Below are positions 6,821-15,013 of a stretch of DNA of 26,457 bases, in pieces. The notes under the pieces were generated by a model, which did not search any database, was not told where the DNA came from, and saw only the letters and a list, made by a program, of their open reading frames with translations. How positions within the stretch are numbered: position 1 is the first letter of the stretch; every line of letters starts with the position of its first letter. The position numbers were made by a program, and so were the translations under genes. Origin of the DNA: a virus; the IMG/VR virus record IMGVR_UViG_3300042898_000564, positions 1-26,457 of that record; one strand, written 5' to 3'.

Positions 6821-8646
6821 TATTTCATTCTCATAACTGTTGATAATGTAGTCGTCCAATCATTATTACTTATATTATGTTCTACATTAGTAACTGTAAA
6901 ATAAACGCTACTAGCATAATCACTTGGAATATAATTAGTAGTTATCGTATTTCCAAATACTATTCCTTCAATTCCGTCAACTGTTACTGATAAATCAATT
7001 GCTGCGGGTTGTAATTTATTTGGAGGTGCTGTAGATGGTTGGGCTGATTTTAATTTCGACAATGCAGCTGACATTTTTTGTATATTAGCATCTGATATGT
7101 CTTTTATTAAGTCTTTTGTAATTGGCACTAAATCAGTTTCAGGATTAAATACAGTATCTGCTTTAATCTGACCTGCTAAATTGTCAGACACATATACATC
7201 AGCTGTAGCAGACGTATTTGCTTGTCTAGCAGAAATATATGCAGCAGCTGCAAACTTTGAAGGTATCTTTGTATTCATTGATATGCTTCGAACCATTGAT
7301 CGTTTAGTACCCGCTTCAAATGAATATGGAGCAGGATTTGAATTTATATAGTTTGTATCAATTATTGACCATTCAGTTGGTTTAATAATTTTTGGATCTG
7401 TAATAATTCCTAATAAATGATATGAACCTGTATAAGTTTTAATCATTTCAAAAATCTTTTCGAAAAATGCATCTATTTGACCTGCATCTTTAGGAGTAGT
7501 ATTTCCAATTGACTTTTGATATTCTTCTGCTGTTTTAAGTAACCAATCAATTGAAATTAATAATTTACTTATATCTCCATTTTCGATAGCTTGTTCATGG
7601 CCTGTATTAGTAATATTAAAATCATCGCTATAATTCATTCGACCCGGAATGATTAATACTAATGGATTTGCAGATCTCATATTAGCATTAACTTCACTTA
7701 TAGTAGTTGTCTCATTACAAATATATTTAAATTTAACTTTACTACCTATCATTTTATTAATTTGATCAACTACTTGTTCTAAAGTAACATAATAAATAGG
7801 CTCGGCAGGTTCTTCACCTTCATCTGCATCGCCATCGGCTTCTTCTTGTCCCTCAGGTGTTCTTTTAAGTTTAAATGCAACTGCAATCAGATCTAATTGC
7901 TCGCCCTTTAAAGGTAATGCCGTCTCGGGTTCGATTTCACTTACACTGCCATCGGCAGAAACTCTAGTTACTTCATCTTTAAATAAAGAAAATATATTAT
8001 TTGCAGGCGATTCTTGACCTGGTTCTGTAGATTCGGGTGGCGGGGGCGGTGGTGTAGCTCCTGTTTCGAATTGACCCGCAACACGTAATGATGCAGCTAA
8101 TACACTTTCCGATATTGCTTCACATGTACAATCAAATCCGCCATTGGCATTTAAATTATAAGAAAAGTTATATACAATACCAGAAAATCTCATAGGCTTG
8201 CCAGCTGCGCCACCTGCCGAATTCCAACCTGCTTCAATTGTTACATCTGCTCCTACTGTAAAAAATGCACTTAATGAATCTAATCCAGATAAACTATAAG
8301 TAGTAAATGATAATTCTGCTCTTTTAGTAGAACCCCATTTTCCTTCATTTGAAATTTTAACTGCTGTAATATGAGACTTAGGAGTAAATCTTTGAGTGCC
8401 TGTATTTGTATACATTCCATTTGCACCAAAGCCTCCCTGCGTCGGAACTGTTAATGAAGATGATTTTCCATTTACTGTCTTTGCAGCTGCAAATGCATAT
8501 GCAGTTTTTTGCAATAGCCATGCATGTGCGCCTGAATCTCTAAGTTGAGCTCCATAGTATGCTTTTCTAGTATTAAGTGTACCCTGAACACTAGAATCTA
8601 CATCTTCTGCAAATACCTTTCCAGTTACTGGTTTATTATCTGCCAT
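6820..8646 (-). CDS. Baseplate hub-like protein (gp27 / late-control-D type), 608 aa
   Basis: Probable central baseplate hub component joining the tail tube to the spike. The best evidence is a domain around residues 105-180: ELSFTTYSLSGLDSLSAFF, then VGADVTIEAGW (131-141), MRFSGIVYNFSYNLNANGGF and CTCEAISES. This is the beta-rich layout of hub proteins (a strand, then 'GA.v.i.aGW', then 'f.G.i'). A flexible region follows, with six consecutive prolines (199-204) and a very acidic segment (EEADGDADEGEEPAEP, about 273-288). The C-terminal part ends in a strand-rich domain (VYFTVTNVEHNISNNDWTTTL). It overlaps the LysM gene by one base (TAATG), the same order as P2 X then D and many contractile phages: tape measure, baseplate protein, LysM, hub. 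The role rests mainly on order and the 105-180 pattern; sequence identity to T4 gp27 is not evident. Confidence 0.65.
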   Translation of the reverse strand: MADNKPVTGKVFAEDVDSSVQGTLNTRKAYYGAQLRDSGAHAWLLQKTAYAFAAAKTVNGKSSSLTVPTQGGFGANGMYTNTGTQRFTPKSHITAVKISNEGKWGSTKRAELSFTTYSLSGLDSLSAFFTVGADVTIEAGWNSAGGAAGKPMRFSGIVYNFSYNLNANGGFDCTCEAISESVLAASLRVAGQFETGATPPPPPPESTEPGQESPANNIFSLFKDEVTRVSADGSVSEIEPETALPLKGEQLDLIAVAFKLKRTPEGQEEADGDADEGEEPAEPIYYVTLEQVVDQINKMIGSKVKFKYICNETTTISEVNANMRSANPLVLIIPGRMNYSDDFNITNTGHEQAIENGDISKLLISIDWLLKTAEEYQKSIGNTTPKDAGQIDAFFEKIFEMIKTYTGSYHLLGIITDPKIIKPTEWSIIDTNYINSNPAPYSFEAGTKRSMVRSISMNTKIPSKFAAAAYISARQANTSATADVYVSDNLAGQIKADTVFNPETDLVPITKDLIKDISDANIQKMSAALSKLKSAQPSTAPPNKLQPAAIDLSVTVDGIEGIVFGNTITTNYIPSDYASSVYFTVTNVEHNISNNDWTTTLSTVMRMK

Positions 8647-8966
8647 TATCTATTTGTATTTTGTAATTGTAAATCGTCTAAAACATCATTTGAATTAGCA
8701 GGTATTCGTAATTGAATGCCTGGTTCTAAAAACAAAGAATCTTTTCGTAATGTTGGATTCGCAGCTGCAATTATCCACCATAGTTCTGCTTGTTGATAAT
8801 ACTGATAAGCTAATTGATCTAATCTATCGCCTATTTGTGTAATTACATAAATATCTGTATCGTCTTTTTCAATAGTAGGTGGTAATAACGGAGAATAGTA
8901 TCTACGTTTATGTTCTTTATCGACATTTACTGTAGCCGAAAATAAATAGTTATCATATCTTTCCAT
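8646..8966 (-). CDS. LysM-domain baseplate protein (gp53 / P2 gpX-like)
   Basis: Small 106-residue protein. Residues 40-90 form a LysM fold: YVITQIGDRLDQLAYQYY, then ELWWIIAAANP, then a closing strand GIQLRIP (83-89). This is the usual 'threonine-less' phage variant, with the Trp-Trp/Ala-Asn-Pro core typical of T4 gp53 and of P2 gpX-like tail proteins. In these families the domain acts as a structural clamp in the baseplate wedge or hub and not as a cell-wall binder. The N-terminal 35 residues (YYSPLLPPTIEKDDTD) are extended. The stop overlaps the hub start (TAATG), and the 1002-residue gene ends 3 bases upstream, so it is firmly inside the baseplate operon. Confidence 0.8.
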   Translation of the reverse strand: MERYDNYLFSATVNVDKEHKRRYYSPLLPPTIEKDDTDIYVITQIGDRLDQLAYQYYQQAELWWIIAAANPTLRKDSLFLEPGIQLRIPANSNDVLDDLQLQNTNR

Positions 8967-8969
8967 ATC

Positions 8970-11900
8970 TTATGCCCCTGTCTTTTGTACTGGTGTCTTT
9001 GACTTTTTACCTACTTTAACTGTATCCATAGAATCAAATAACCAGTTACCATCGGTATCTTTATTATTCGCGCCTTTGATGGACAATGAATATGCTCTAC
9101 CTCCTAATTGCGGACGATAATCAGCTATTACTGTATATCCTACACTTACATCTACTACTGTCGGTAATTGTTTAGCTAAGTTGTTTTCATCAACATCTTC
9201 TGCAATATCCCATGTAGCATCATCTGGTATTGAAATAGAAAAACTATTTAAAAAGCCTGGCGTCTCTTGAAATAAATGACCTAATGTTAATCTCATCATT
9301 GGACCTGATGCTCTTGCGGTTGAAAAGTCAGGCATTGTATAAGTAGCTAAATAATTTAACTTTCTCCAAATAGGAATCATTTCTGATCTAGATAATGCTG
9401 CGACTCTAAAAGTAAATGATACGGTTCGTTCAAATGACGTATAAATATATGAACCATCTGGCCTACCCATTATATTGATATTATTCCAGCCCGGACTAAA
9501 ATCGTCTGTAAATCCAGTTAATGTAGCACGGAATGCCATTGCTTGATTTTTTGCAACACCCAGAAAATAAAAATCAATTAAGTCTTTTGATGCTTCATAT
9601 ATATCTGATTTAATTCCAATATCAACTGCATTTATTTTATCTCCTTTAAAATTAGGATTTTTAGCTAATGCATTTTTATCATTACGTAAATCTGCTAATG
9701 AAGTTATGAATGAGCCTTTACCTTTTTGAGGTACTGACGTTTTAGCAGAATCTAATGAACCAAATCCATATGTCTTTTCTAATGTTTTTTGATATTGGGC
9801 ATTTGTAGAATCAGGATCAATACCTTCTCTTAACTTTCTAAAATCTAAAGCAACATTTGATTTACGTTTAGACTTTTTAGGTATTTGACCATATGAAGTA
9901 GTTTTCCAAGTTGCAATATCAGCTGATGAACCTTTTAAATTTAACCAATCATTTGATGTAGCATATCCCGGATCTTGAAATGATTTTAATTTTTTTCGTA
10001 ATCCATTAATATCAACATCTGTAATAGTTTGATTTGCAAACTCAGTTGTTGCAGCTTTTGTATCATTAAATAATGATGGAATGTAATTGTTTAAGTATTT
10101 ATTAAATAATCTATACTTAGCTGTATAATTACTTTGTTTAGCATTAGCAATTGCTAATTGACTAGTATTAACTACTCGCGATAATGTAGTAGAACCTAAT
10201 CCATATACTGATTGAGGCCCACCCCATGAATTATCAATAATTAAACTGTTATTACTTAGTTTATTTTTTAATTCGGTTAATCTATCACCGGTACCGGAAT
10301 TAGTATTAAATATTAATGTCTTAACGCGTATTGCATCTTCATATTTAATTATATTAATTGCACCATGTGCTGGAAATCGTAATCCGGTAGATCCGCCTGC
10401 TAATGACAATAATGATTTTAGACCTGTTTGAATTCTATTTAATCCATTAGGCCTAGTTAATCCTAATCCTACTTGTTTAGTAATCCATAAAAGACCTTTA
10501 GGTGATGCAGCAAATTTACCTAATCTAATAGTATCATATAATAATCTACTAGCTGCAGTAACAGCGCCTCCTCTAATTAATCCATCATCAAATGTACTAC
10601 CCCAACGTTGTGGTTCTAATCCATTTTGAATACCCCTTGTTATATACGGTTGTTTTATATAAGTAGGATTATATGATTCTAATTGAAGATTAAACTTTGT
10701 ATACTGATCATCAATCGGAGATGGTGATTTTCTAGTAACTGCCCAAGTACCTAAAATAGACTGTTGTGCATTTGACTTAACAGAATCTTCATATCTTTTA
10801 GTACTAGTGAATCCTAATGACTTAACTTTAGGAGATCCAGATCCTAATTGATTGTTTAATGAGTAATTACCTACTTGTAAAACTGACTTTCCTTTAATAG
10901 GATAAGTATATGTAGTACCATTAATACCTACAAATTTAGATGAATCATATTTAACTGTAAATCCTTTTGCTGCAGTATCTAAAATAAAATTAACCGCAGG
11001 TGGTATTATACCTTTCCATCTAGTACTATTAGGTTTGTTAAGTAATGTTTCGGACTTTAATAAAATATTTTCAGGATATAATTTAGTAGGAGTATACTTA
11101 CCAGGAGAAAACTTAGAAGGCAATGAATCTAAATTTAATTTAGATGAGTTTATAATTGGCTTCGTAAATTTAGTTTTTTGTGAATACACTTTTATTGTAT
11201 CTACATTAAACTTAGACTTATCTACAAATGACTTTGTAAATATACTAGTACCTGAATAAGAAGTTAATTTAGTTGTATCTAATTTAGATTTAAAAATATC
11301 TGGAGATTGTTTAATGTATCCGGCCTCTAATCTTTTTTGATCTACTTTAGTTACTTTAATGTCTTTAATATATACATTACCTGTTAATTTTGATAATGAT
11401 ACAGATACCGGTGATTTAATACTAATCTCTGATTGATTATTTTTAAGTACAGGTGTAGTATAATTAATAGTTTGTATATTGTTTTGTAATACAGGTAATG
11501 TATATCTAATAGTACTTGTTAATGTATTTTTAAGAATTGGTGTCTTAAATGCTATTTGCTGAATTAATTTGTTTATACTAACTACTTTCGTTCTTATATT
11601 ATCAGTTGGTTTACTAGTTAATTTAAGAATCGGTAATGTATAATTAATTAACGCAGATTGATTGTTTTGTAATTTTGGTGTAGTACGTTCAATTATTAAA
11701 TCTGATTGAATCGTAGTTATAATTGGTACAGTTAAATTAGATTCGACCGACGTATTAATTTGATTTAAATTGGACGAATAATTAACTGACGTATTTACAT
11801 TAGTAGTATCTACTTCTTTTATAGGTTGTACTACTGAATTTGGTGTATTAATAATTGCAGGTACTTTTATCGGAGTAGTAGCCATTGGCTGCGTAGTTGG

Positions 11901-11978
11901 TTTAGTACTACTAACCAAAGTATCTACTTTCATAGGCTTTCGAAATGAAGCCAAGTTTGATTTTAAATCTGTTAACAT
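8970..11978 (-). CDS. Large baseplate / tail-tube-initiator-like protein, 1002 aa
   Basis: Structural protein encoded directly after the tape measure, overlapping it by one base (TAATG). Only the C-terminal domain (about 800-975) has a recognisable style: FRATLTGFTDDFSPGW, then GRPDGSYIYTSFERTVSFTF, EMIPIWRKLNYLATYTMP, a SGPMMRLTLGHLF strand, and FSISIPDDATWDI. This is the tube-like beta barrel pattern seen in baseplate tube initiators and caps of contractile phages (the gp48/gp54 role). The N-terminal ~430 residues are unusual: rich in Ser, Thr, Asn and Lys, with degenerate repeats around TTPxLKNN and YTLPVL (about 94-190) followed by KFTKP, SKLNLDS and KFSPGKYTP-like phrases (about 255-305). 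That half looks extended or fibrous. The middle has GGPQSVYGLGSTTLSR (about 590-605). The tube-initiator role is inferred. Confidence 0.6.
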   Translation of the reverse strand: MLTDLKSNLASFRKPMKVDTLVSSTKPTTQPMATTPIKVPAIINTPNSVVQPIKEVDTTNVNTSVNYSSNLNQINTSVESNLTVPIITTIQSDLIIERTTPKLQNNQSALINYTLPILKLTSKPTDNIRTKVVSINKLIQQIAFKTPILKNTLTSTIRYTLPVLQNNIQTINYTTPVLKNNQSEISIKSPVSVSLSKLTGNVYIKDIKVTKVDQKRLEAGYIKQSPDIFKSKLDTTKLTSYSGTSIFTKSFVDKSKFNVDTIKVYSQKTKFTKPIINSSKLNLDSLPSKFSPGKYTPTKLYPENILLKSETLLNKPNSTRWKGIIPPAVNFILDTAAKGFTVKYDSSKFVGINGTTYTYPIKGKSVLQVGNYSLNNQLGSGSPKVKSLGFTSTKRYEDSVKSNAQQSILGTWAVTRKSPSPIDDQYTKFNLQLESYNPTYIKQPYITRGIQNGLEPQRWGSTFDDGLIRGGAVTAASRLLYDTIRLGKFAASPKGLLWITKQVGLGLTRPNGLNRIQTGLKSLLSLAGGSTGLRFPAHGAINIIKYEDAIRVKTLIFNTNSGTGDRLTELKNKLSNNSLIIDNSWGGPQSVYGLGSTTLSRVVNTSQLAIANAKQSNYTAKYRLFNKYLNNYIPSLFNDTKAATTEFANQTITDVDINGLRKKLKSFQDPGYATSNDWLNLKGSSADIATWKTTSYGQIPKKSKRKSNVALDFRKLREGIDPDSTNAQYQKTLEKTYGFGSLDSAKTSVPQKGKGSFITSLADLRNDKNALAKNPNFKGDKINAVDIGIKSDIYEASKDLIDFYFLGVAKNQAMAFRATLTGFTDDFSPGWNNINIMGRPDGSYIYTSFERTVSFTFRVAALSRSEMIPIWRKLNYLATYTMPDFSTARASGPMMRLTLGHLFQETPGFLNSFSISIPDDATWDIAEDVDENNLAKQLPTVVDVSVGYTVIADYRPQLGGRAYSLSIKGANNKDTDGNWLFDSMDTVKVGKKSKTPVQKTGA

Positions 11979-14365
11979 TATACTGCCCCGTATGAATTAT
12001 CTACTTTACCTACATAACTTCTATTCATTGTCTGAACTTTATCAATTTCATTAACTACTTTATTACCTATTTTAACTATAACTGGTTGGTTCATTGCAGC
12101 TGCAATTTGTTTAAGTAATGCAACTGTTTCTGAATCGCCCGATGATTGTTGATTGCCTCCAAATAAATTACCTAACATTGCTAATGGATTTGCCATATTT
12201 GAAGCTTCACCTAATCCAGTACCTGCTATTACTGTATCATCAGGTGCCAATTGATATGTACCTTTTTTACCTGATACCATTAACCCACCATCGGGTGCAA
12301 TTTGCGCATCATGTTCTTTTTTAGGTGTATCACCCGCAGCTTCTTTTGATTTATCTTCATTTAATCCTAACAACTTTAACGCCCAATCAGGAAGTAATCC
12401 TTTTATTTTATCTGTTGTCCATCCTAAAGCGTCTTCTGCCATCTTTTTAATACTCGGGAAAAATCCTTTAACTAAGTCAAATGCCAATGTAAATGGCCGT
12501 AATAAATATTTTATTATACCCGAGCCTATATCAGATAATCCACTAAGGAAATCTCCTTTAAATATTTTAACAATGCCTTTAATAATATCAAATGCCATTT
12601 GTATAGGAGCAAATGCAAATTTCATTAATGGGCCAATCGCAGGCAATATAAAATCAACTATCTCTGTAAGTGGATCTAAAATTTCCATCATCGGACCAGC
12701 AATTTTGCCAAATATAGCCATTACCTTATTACCCATTTCAGCTAATTTTTCTTGAGCAGAAGCTTGTTGTTGTTGAAGCACTAATTTTCTAGCTTCTTCA
12801 GCAGTCGTTGCTTGTAACTTAGCTAAATCTTCCTCTTTTAAATCTGATATAGACTTAATCTCACGACCCGATTCTTTCGATAAATCGTTTAATAGTTTTT
12901 GTTGCTCAGCGCCTTTTATTAATGCATCAACTTCCATATTAGCAGCTTTTGCAATAGCCTCTCGTTGGTATGGCGCCATTTTCATTAATTCGTCATACCC
13001 GCCCGCCTGCTTCATAATTTCTTCCATTGACTCATCAATTTTTCCATTTAAAGCTAATTCTCTTGCTTTATCTAGATTCATGTCTTTGCCAGTAAGAACG
13101 CGGGCTTCCATCTCAGCTGCAAGTGATCCTTCAATATCTAATAATCCATCTGTGATAGATTTAACTTCATCTAATGTCTTACCAAATTTTCTAGCAGTAA
13201 TTACTGCTTTTGTTAATTGGCTTATATTTCCTTTAAATGTAGCTTGAACTGCTTTAGAACTACTCGCAACATCTTTCATAACAGCCTTATAATTCATCAT
13301 ACCACCTGTCATTTCTTCAGTAATACCTTGAATTGCAACTACGTTTTGCTCCGCCGTCCTTCCGGATAACATCGCCATTCGTTGAAACATCGCTGCATCT
13401 TCGCCTGCTAATCCATATTGTTTAGTTAACAACACTTGCGTTTCGGCCATTTCAGCTGTTGCTAATTTTGCACTGCCTAATACATTAGCTAATTCCATAT
13501 ATGATTTAGACATTTCGCCAGCTGAAGCTCCAATGACTTTTGTATTTTCGGCTATGTCTAAAAATTCATGATGTAAATGTTCTGCTTCTTCGCGTGATAT
13601 TCCTAAACCACGTGCCATATCAGTAAGCTCTTGATCCATATCAAGTGCTTCCTTAATTAGTATTACCGCTGCGGCCGCGGCGATTGCATATGGATTAATA
13701 CTTTTTAATGATGTAACTAAACCTTTTGCTCCTTGTTTAAATCCTTTAAATCCCCCAATTAAATTGTCTTTAAAAGATGCTCCTTCTTTAGTAGCTCCCT
13801 GTAACGTTGCTGAAAAGGTTTTTGTTAAATCTTTTGCAATACGTTCTTTTAAGTCATCTACGCCTAATGCTTTTGATAATATACCGCCTACTACAGGAAT
13901 TGACTCAATTGAATGTTTAATATTATCAATAAATCCTAATGATTCTTCAATTTCATCGCCGTATTTTTCTTCTATAGCATGAATCTTTTGCTGCTGTTTT
14001 GCTATTTGTTCTTGTAATTTAAGTCGCTTTTTATCAGTTTCTAATTCTTTTAATTTAGCTTTTCCTATCTTAACAGCACTTTTTGTTTCATTTAATATAA
14101 ACCCATGTTCTTTTCGTTTATCCTTTAAATGTTCGCCTGATAAACGTTTAATTGCAATTGCATGTGATTTAACTACATTTTCATTTTTTTCAATGTCTGA
14201 TAAAATACCTAAACGCTGTTCATCTATTTTTAATAATTCAGCTGAATAATCAACGATATCGCCTAATACGTCAGATTCCTTTTCCTGTTTCTTAGCAAGT
14301 TGCTTCTTTAACGAAGCAATTTCCTTGGCTTGGTCTGCAATTAGTTTATCGTGGTCTTTAGCCAT
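11978..14365 (-). CDS. Tail tape measure protein
   Basis: Sets tail length during tube assembly and is held in the tube lumen. Features: an N-terminal coiled coil (about 1-140, nearly all Glu, Lys, Gln and Leu), a hydrophobic Ala-rich helix (INPYAIAAAAAVILIKEAL, about 223-241), a long helical middle (about 245-545), and a second hydrophobic block (about 560-640) with MEILDPLTEIVDFILPAIGP and FAPIQMAFDIIKGIVKIF. The C-terminus is Gly-rich and polar, then LLKQIAAAMNQPVIVKIGN. At 795 residues and roughly 1.5 angstrom per residue, a rule of thumb for other phages, the tail would be near 120 nm. It is flanked by the tagged 131-residue gene (TAATG overlap) and the large baseplate gene, with the gp26/frameshift gene just before: the standard chaperone-tape measure-baseplate order. 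T4 gp29 is the functional counterpart. Confidence 0.85.
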   Translation of the reverse strand: MAKDHDKLIADQAKEIASLKKQLAKKQEKESDVLGDIVDYSAELLKIDEQRLGILSDIEKNENVVKSHAIAIKRLSGEHLKDKRKEHGFILNETKSAVKIGKAKLKELETDKKRLKLQEQIAKQQQKIHAIEEKYGDEIEESLGFIDNIKHSIESIPVVGGILSKALGVDDLKERIAKDLTKTFSATLQGATKEGASFKDNLIGGFKGFKQGAKGLVTSLKSINPYAIAAAAAVILIKEALDMDQELTDMARGLGISREEAEHLHHEFLDIAENTKVIGASAGEMSKSYMELANVLGSAKLATAEMAETQVLLTKQYGLAGEDAAMFQRMAMLSGRTAEQNVVAIQGITEEMTGGMMNYKAVMKDVASSSKAVQATFKGNISQLTKAVITARKFGKTLDEVKSITDGLLDIEGSLAAEMEARVLTGKDMNLDKARELALNGKIDESMEEIMKQAGGYDELMKMAPYQREAIAKAANMEVDALIKGAEQQKLLNDLSKESGREIKSISDLKEEDLAKLQATTAEEARKLVLQQQQASAQEKLAEMGNKVMAIFGKIAGPMMEILDPLTEIVDFILPAIGPLMKFAFAPIQMAFDIIKGIVKIFKGDFLSGLSDIGSGIIKYLLRPFTLAFDLVKGFFPSIKKMAEDALGWTTDKIKGLLPDWALKLLGLNEDKSKEAAGDTPKKEHDAQIAPDGGLMVSGKKGTYQLAPDDTVIAGTGLGEASNMANPLAMLGNLFGGNQQSSGDSETVALLKQIAAAMNQPVIVKIGNKVVNEIDKVQTMNRSYVGKVDNSYGAV

Positions 14366-14760
14366 TATTTATCAAAGTTCTTTTTAAATAATTTTGTAGA
14401 CTTATTTTTAATGTTTTTAGTCCACTTAGAATATTGTTGCATGAATTCGTCAGTAGACATATCAGAACTAAATTTATAGCCATATTTCGTAGCTTCATCA
14501 TACATCTTTTCAGCTTCTTTAACTTGAGTCGCAGCGTCTTTTTCTAATTGAGCTAAATGTTCTGCTGTTAATTTAATTTGCGCTTGCAAATTTTTCCACT
14601 CTGTAGATTTTTTAATTTTTTCAGCATCTCGTTTAACTTTAGGAGTTAAAATAAGAGATATAATTTTATCTACTAGTCCTTCGACAATTAACGGACTATT
14701 TGAATAGTCGTACTTATTAACTTCTTCTGTTATAATAGATCTAATTTTAGATAGTTTCAT
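14365..14760 (-). CDS. Small tagged helical protein before the tape measure, 131 aa
   Basis: Unknown function. The N-terminus MKLSKIRSIITEEV fits the shared tag seen on five other proteins here (Met-Lys-x-x-x-Leu/Ile-Arg-x-Ile/Leu-Ile-x-x-Glu-Val). Unlike the others the tag lacks the closing Ala-Leu-x-Glu, but an (I/L)xE site, IVEG, occurs at 25-28. The rest is charged and helical, with a likely coiled coil about 40-85 (rich in Lys, Glu and Ala: KLTAEHLAQLEKDAATQVKE) and a strongly basic C-terminus (KNIKNKSTKLFKKNFDK). It overlaps the tape measure start (TAATG), so the two are translationally coupled. It has its own ATATTTAT octamer (14779-14786) 18 bases before the ATG. It may be a tail-assembly factor or a small virion protein; nothing decides between them. 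Confidence 0.75.
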   Translation of the reverse strand: MKLSKIRSIITEEVNKYDYSNSPLIVEGLVDKIISLILTPKVKRDAEKIKKSTEWKNLQAQIKLTAEHLAQLEKDAATQVKEAEKMYDEATKYGYKFSSDMSTDEFMQQYSKWTKNIKNKSTKLFKKNFDK

Positions 14761-14778
14761 CCTAGTCTTTATTCTTTA

Positions 14779-14786
14779 ATAAATAT
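14779..14786 (-). promoter_or_regulatory. ATATTTAT octamer, candidate late promoter element
   Basis: The coding-strand context is TTTGATATTTATTAAAG, 18 bases before the start of the 131-residue tagged gene. It would drive that gene, the tape measure and the coupled baseplate genes. Confidence 0.45.
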
Positions 14787-14794
14787 CAAATGTA

Positions 14795-15013
14795 TTATTT
14801 TCGAATAACTCGTTTAGGAGATCCAGGTGCTTTTGAATTAGCGTCTTCCTGTTTCTTTTTTTGCTCATCTAGAGCTTCTTGAGTTTTCTTTAAATAAAAT
14901 TTTCTAAGCCATATAGGCATGTTGTATACCTCGGTCCAGGTAAACCCTTTTCCGTAATATACTATATCAAATAATTGAGAATGCAGTATTGGCTTATACT
15001 CAGGACTGAGGCC
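14795..15013 (-). CDS. Frameshift extension of the gp26-family protein (no start codon of its own)
   Basis: A 72-codon reading frame, +1 (equivalently -2) relative to the upstream gene. It opens where that gene passes a run of seven T (15020-15014) and closes with TAA at 14797-14795. The frame contains a credible protein: GLSPEYKPILHSQLFDIVYY, then GKGFTWTEVYNMPIWLRKFY, then a charged tail (KKKQEDANSKAPGSPKRVIRK). The middle part resembles tail-chaperone extensions in other phages (Tyr-Asn-Met-Pro-x-Trp-Leu-Arg). Upstream in this frame there is no ATG, GTG or TTG before a TGA at about 15041, and the only internal ATG splits the conserved NMPIWL. It should therefore be made only as a fusion to the 287-residue product, in the manner of lambda G/GT. 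Alternative: initiation at a rare codon such as CTG or ATA. Confidence 0.72.
   Translation of the reverse strand, partial: GLSPEYKPILHSQLFDIVYYGKGFTWTEVYNMPIWLRKFYLKKTQEALDEQKKKQEDANSKAPGSPKRVIRK

Noticed and set aside
6821-6859. Upstream ATG at 6859 for the 223-aa gene
   Set aside because: It would overlap the hub-like gene by 40 bases; the ATG at 6820 gives the same TAATG junction used at several other baseplate genes.
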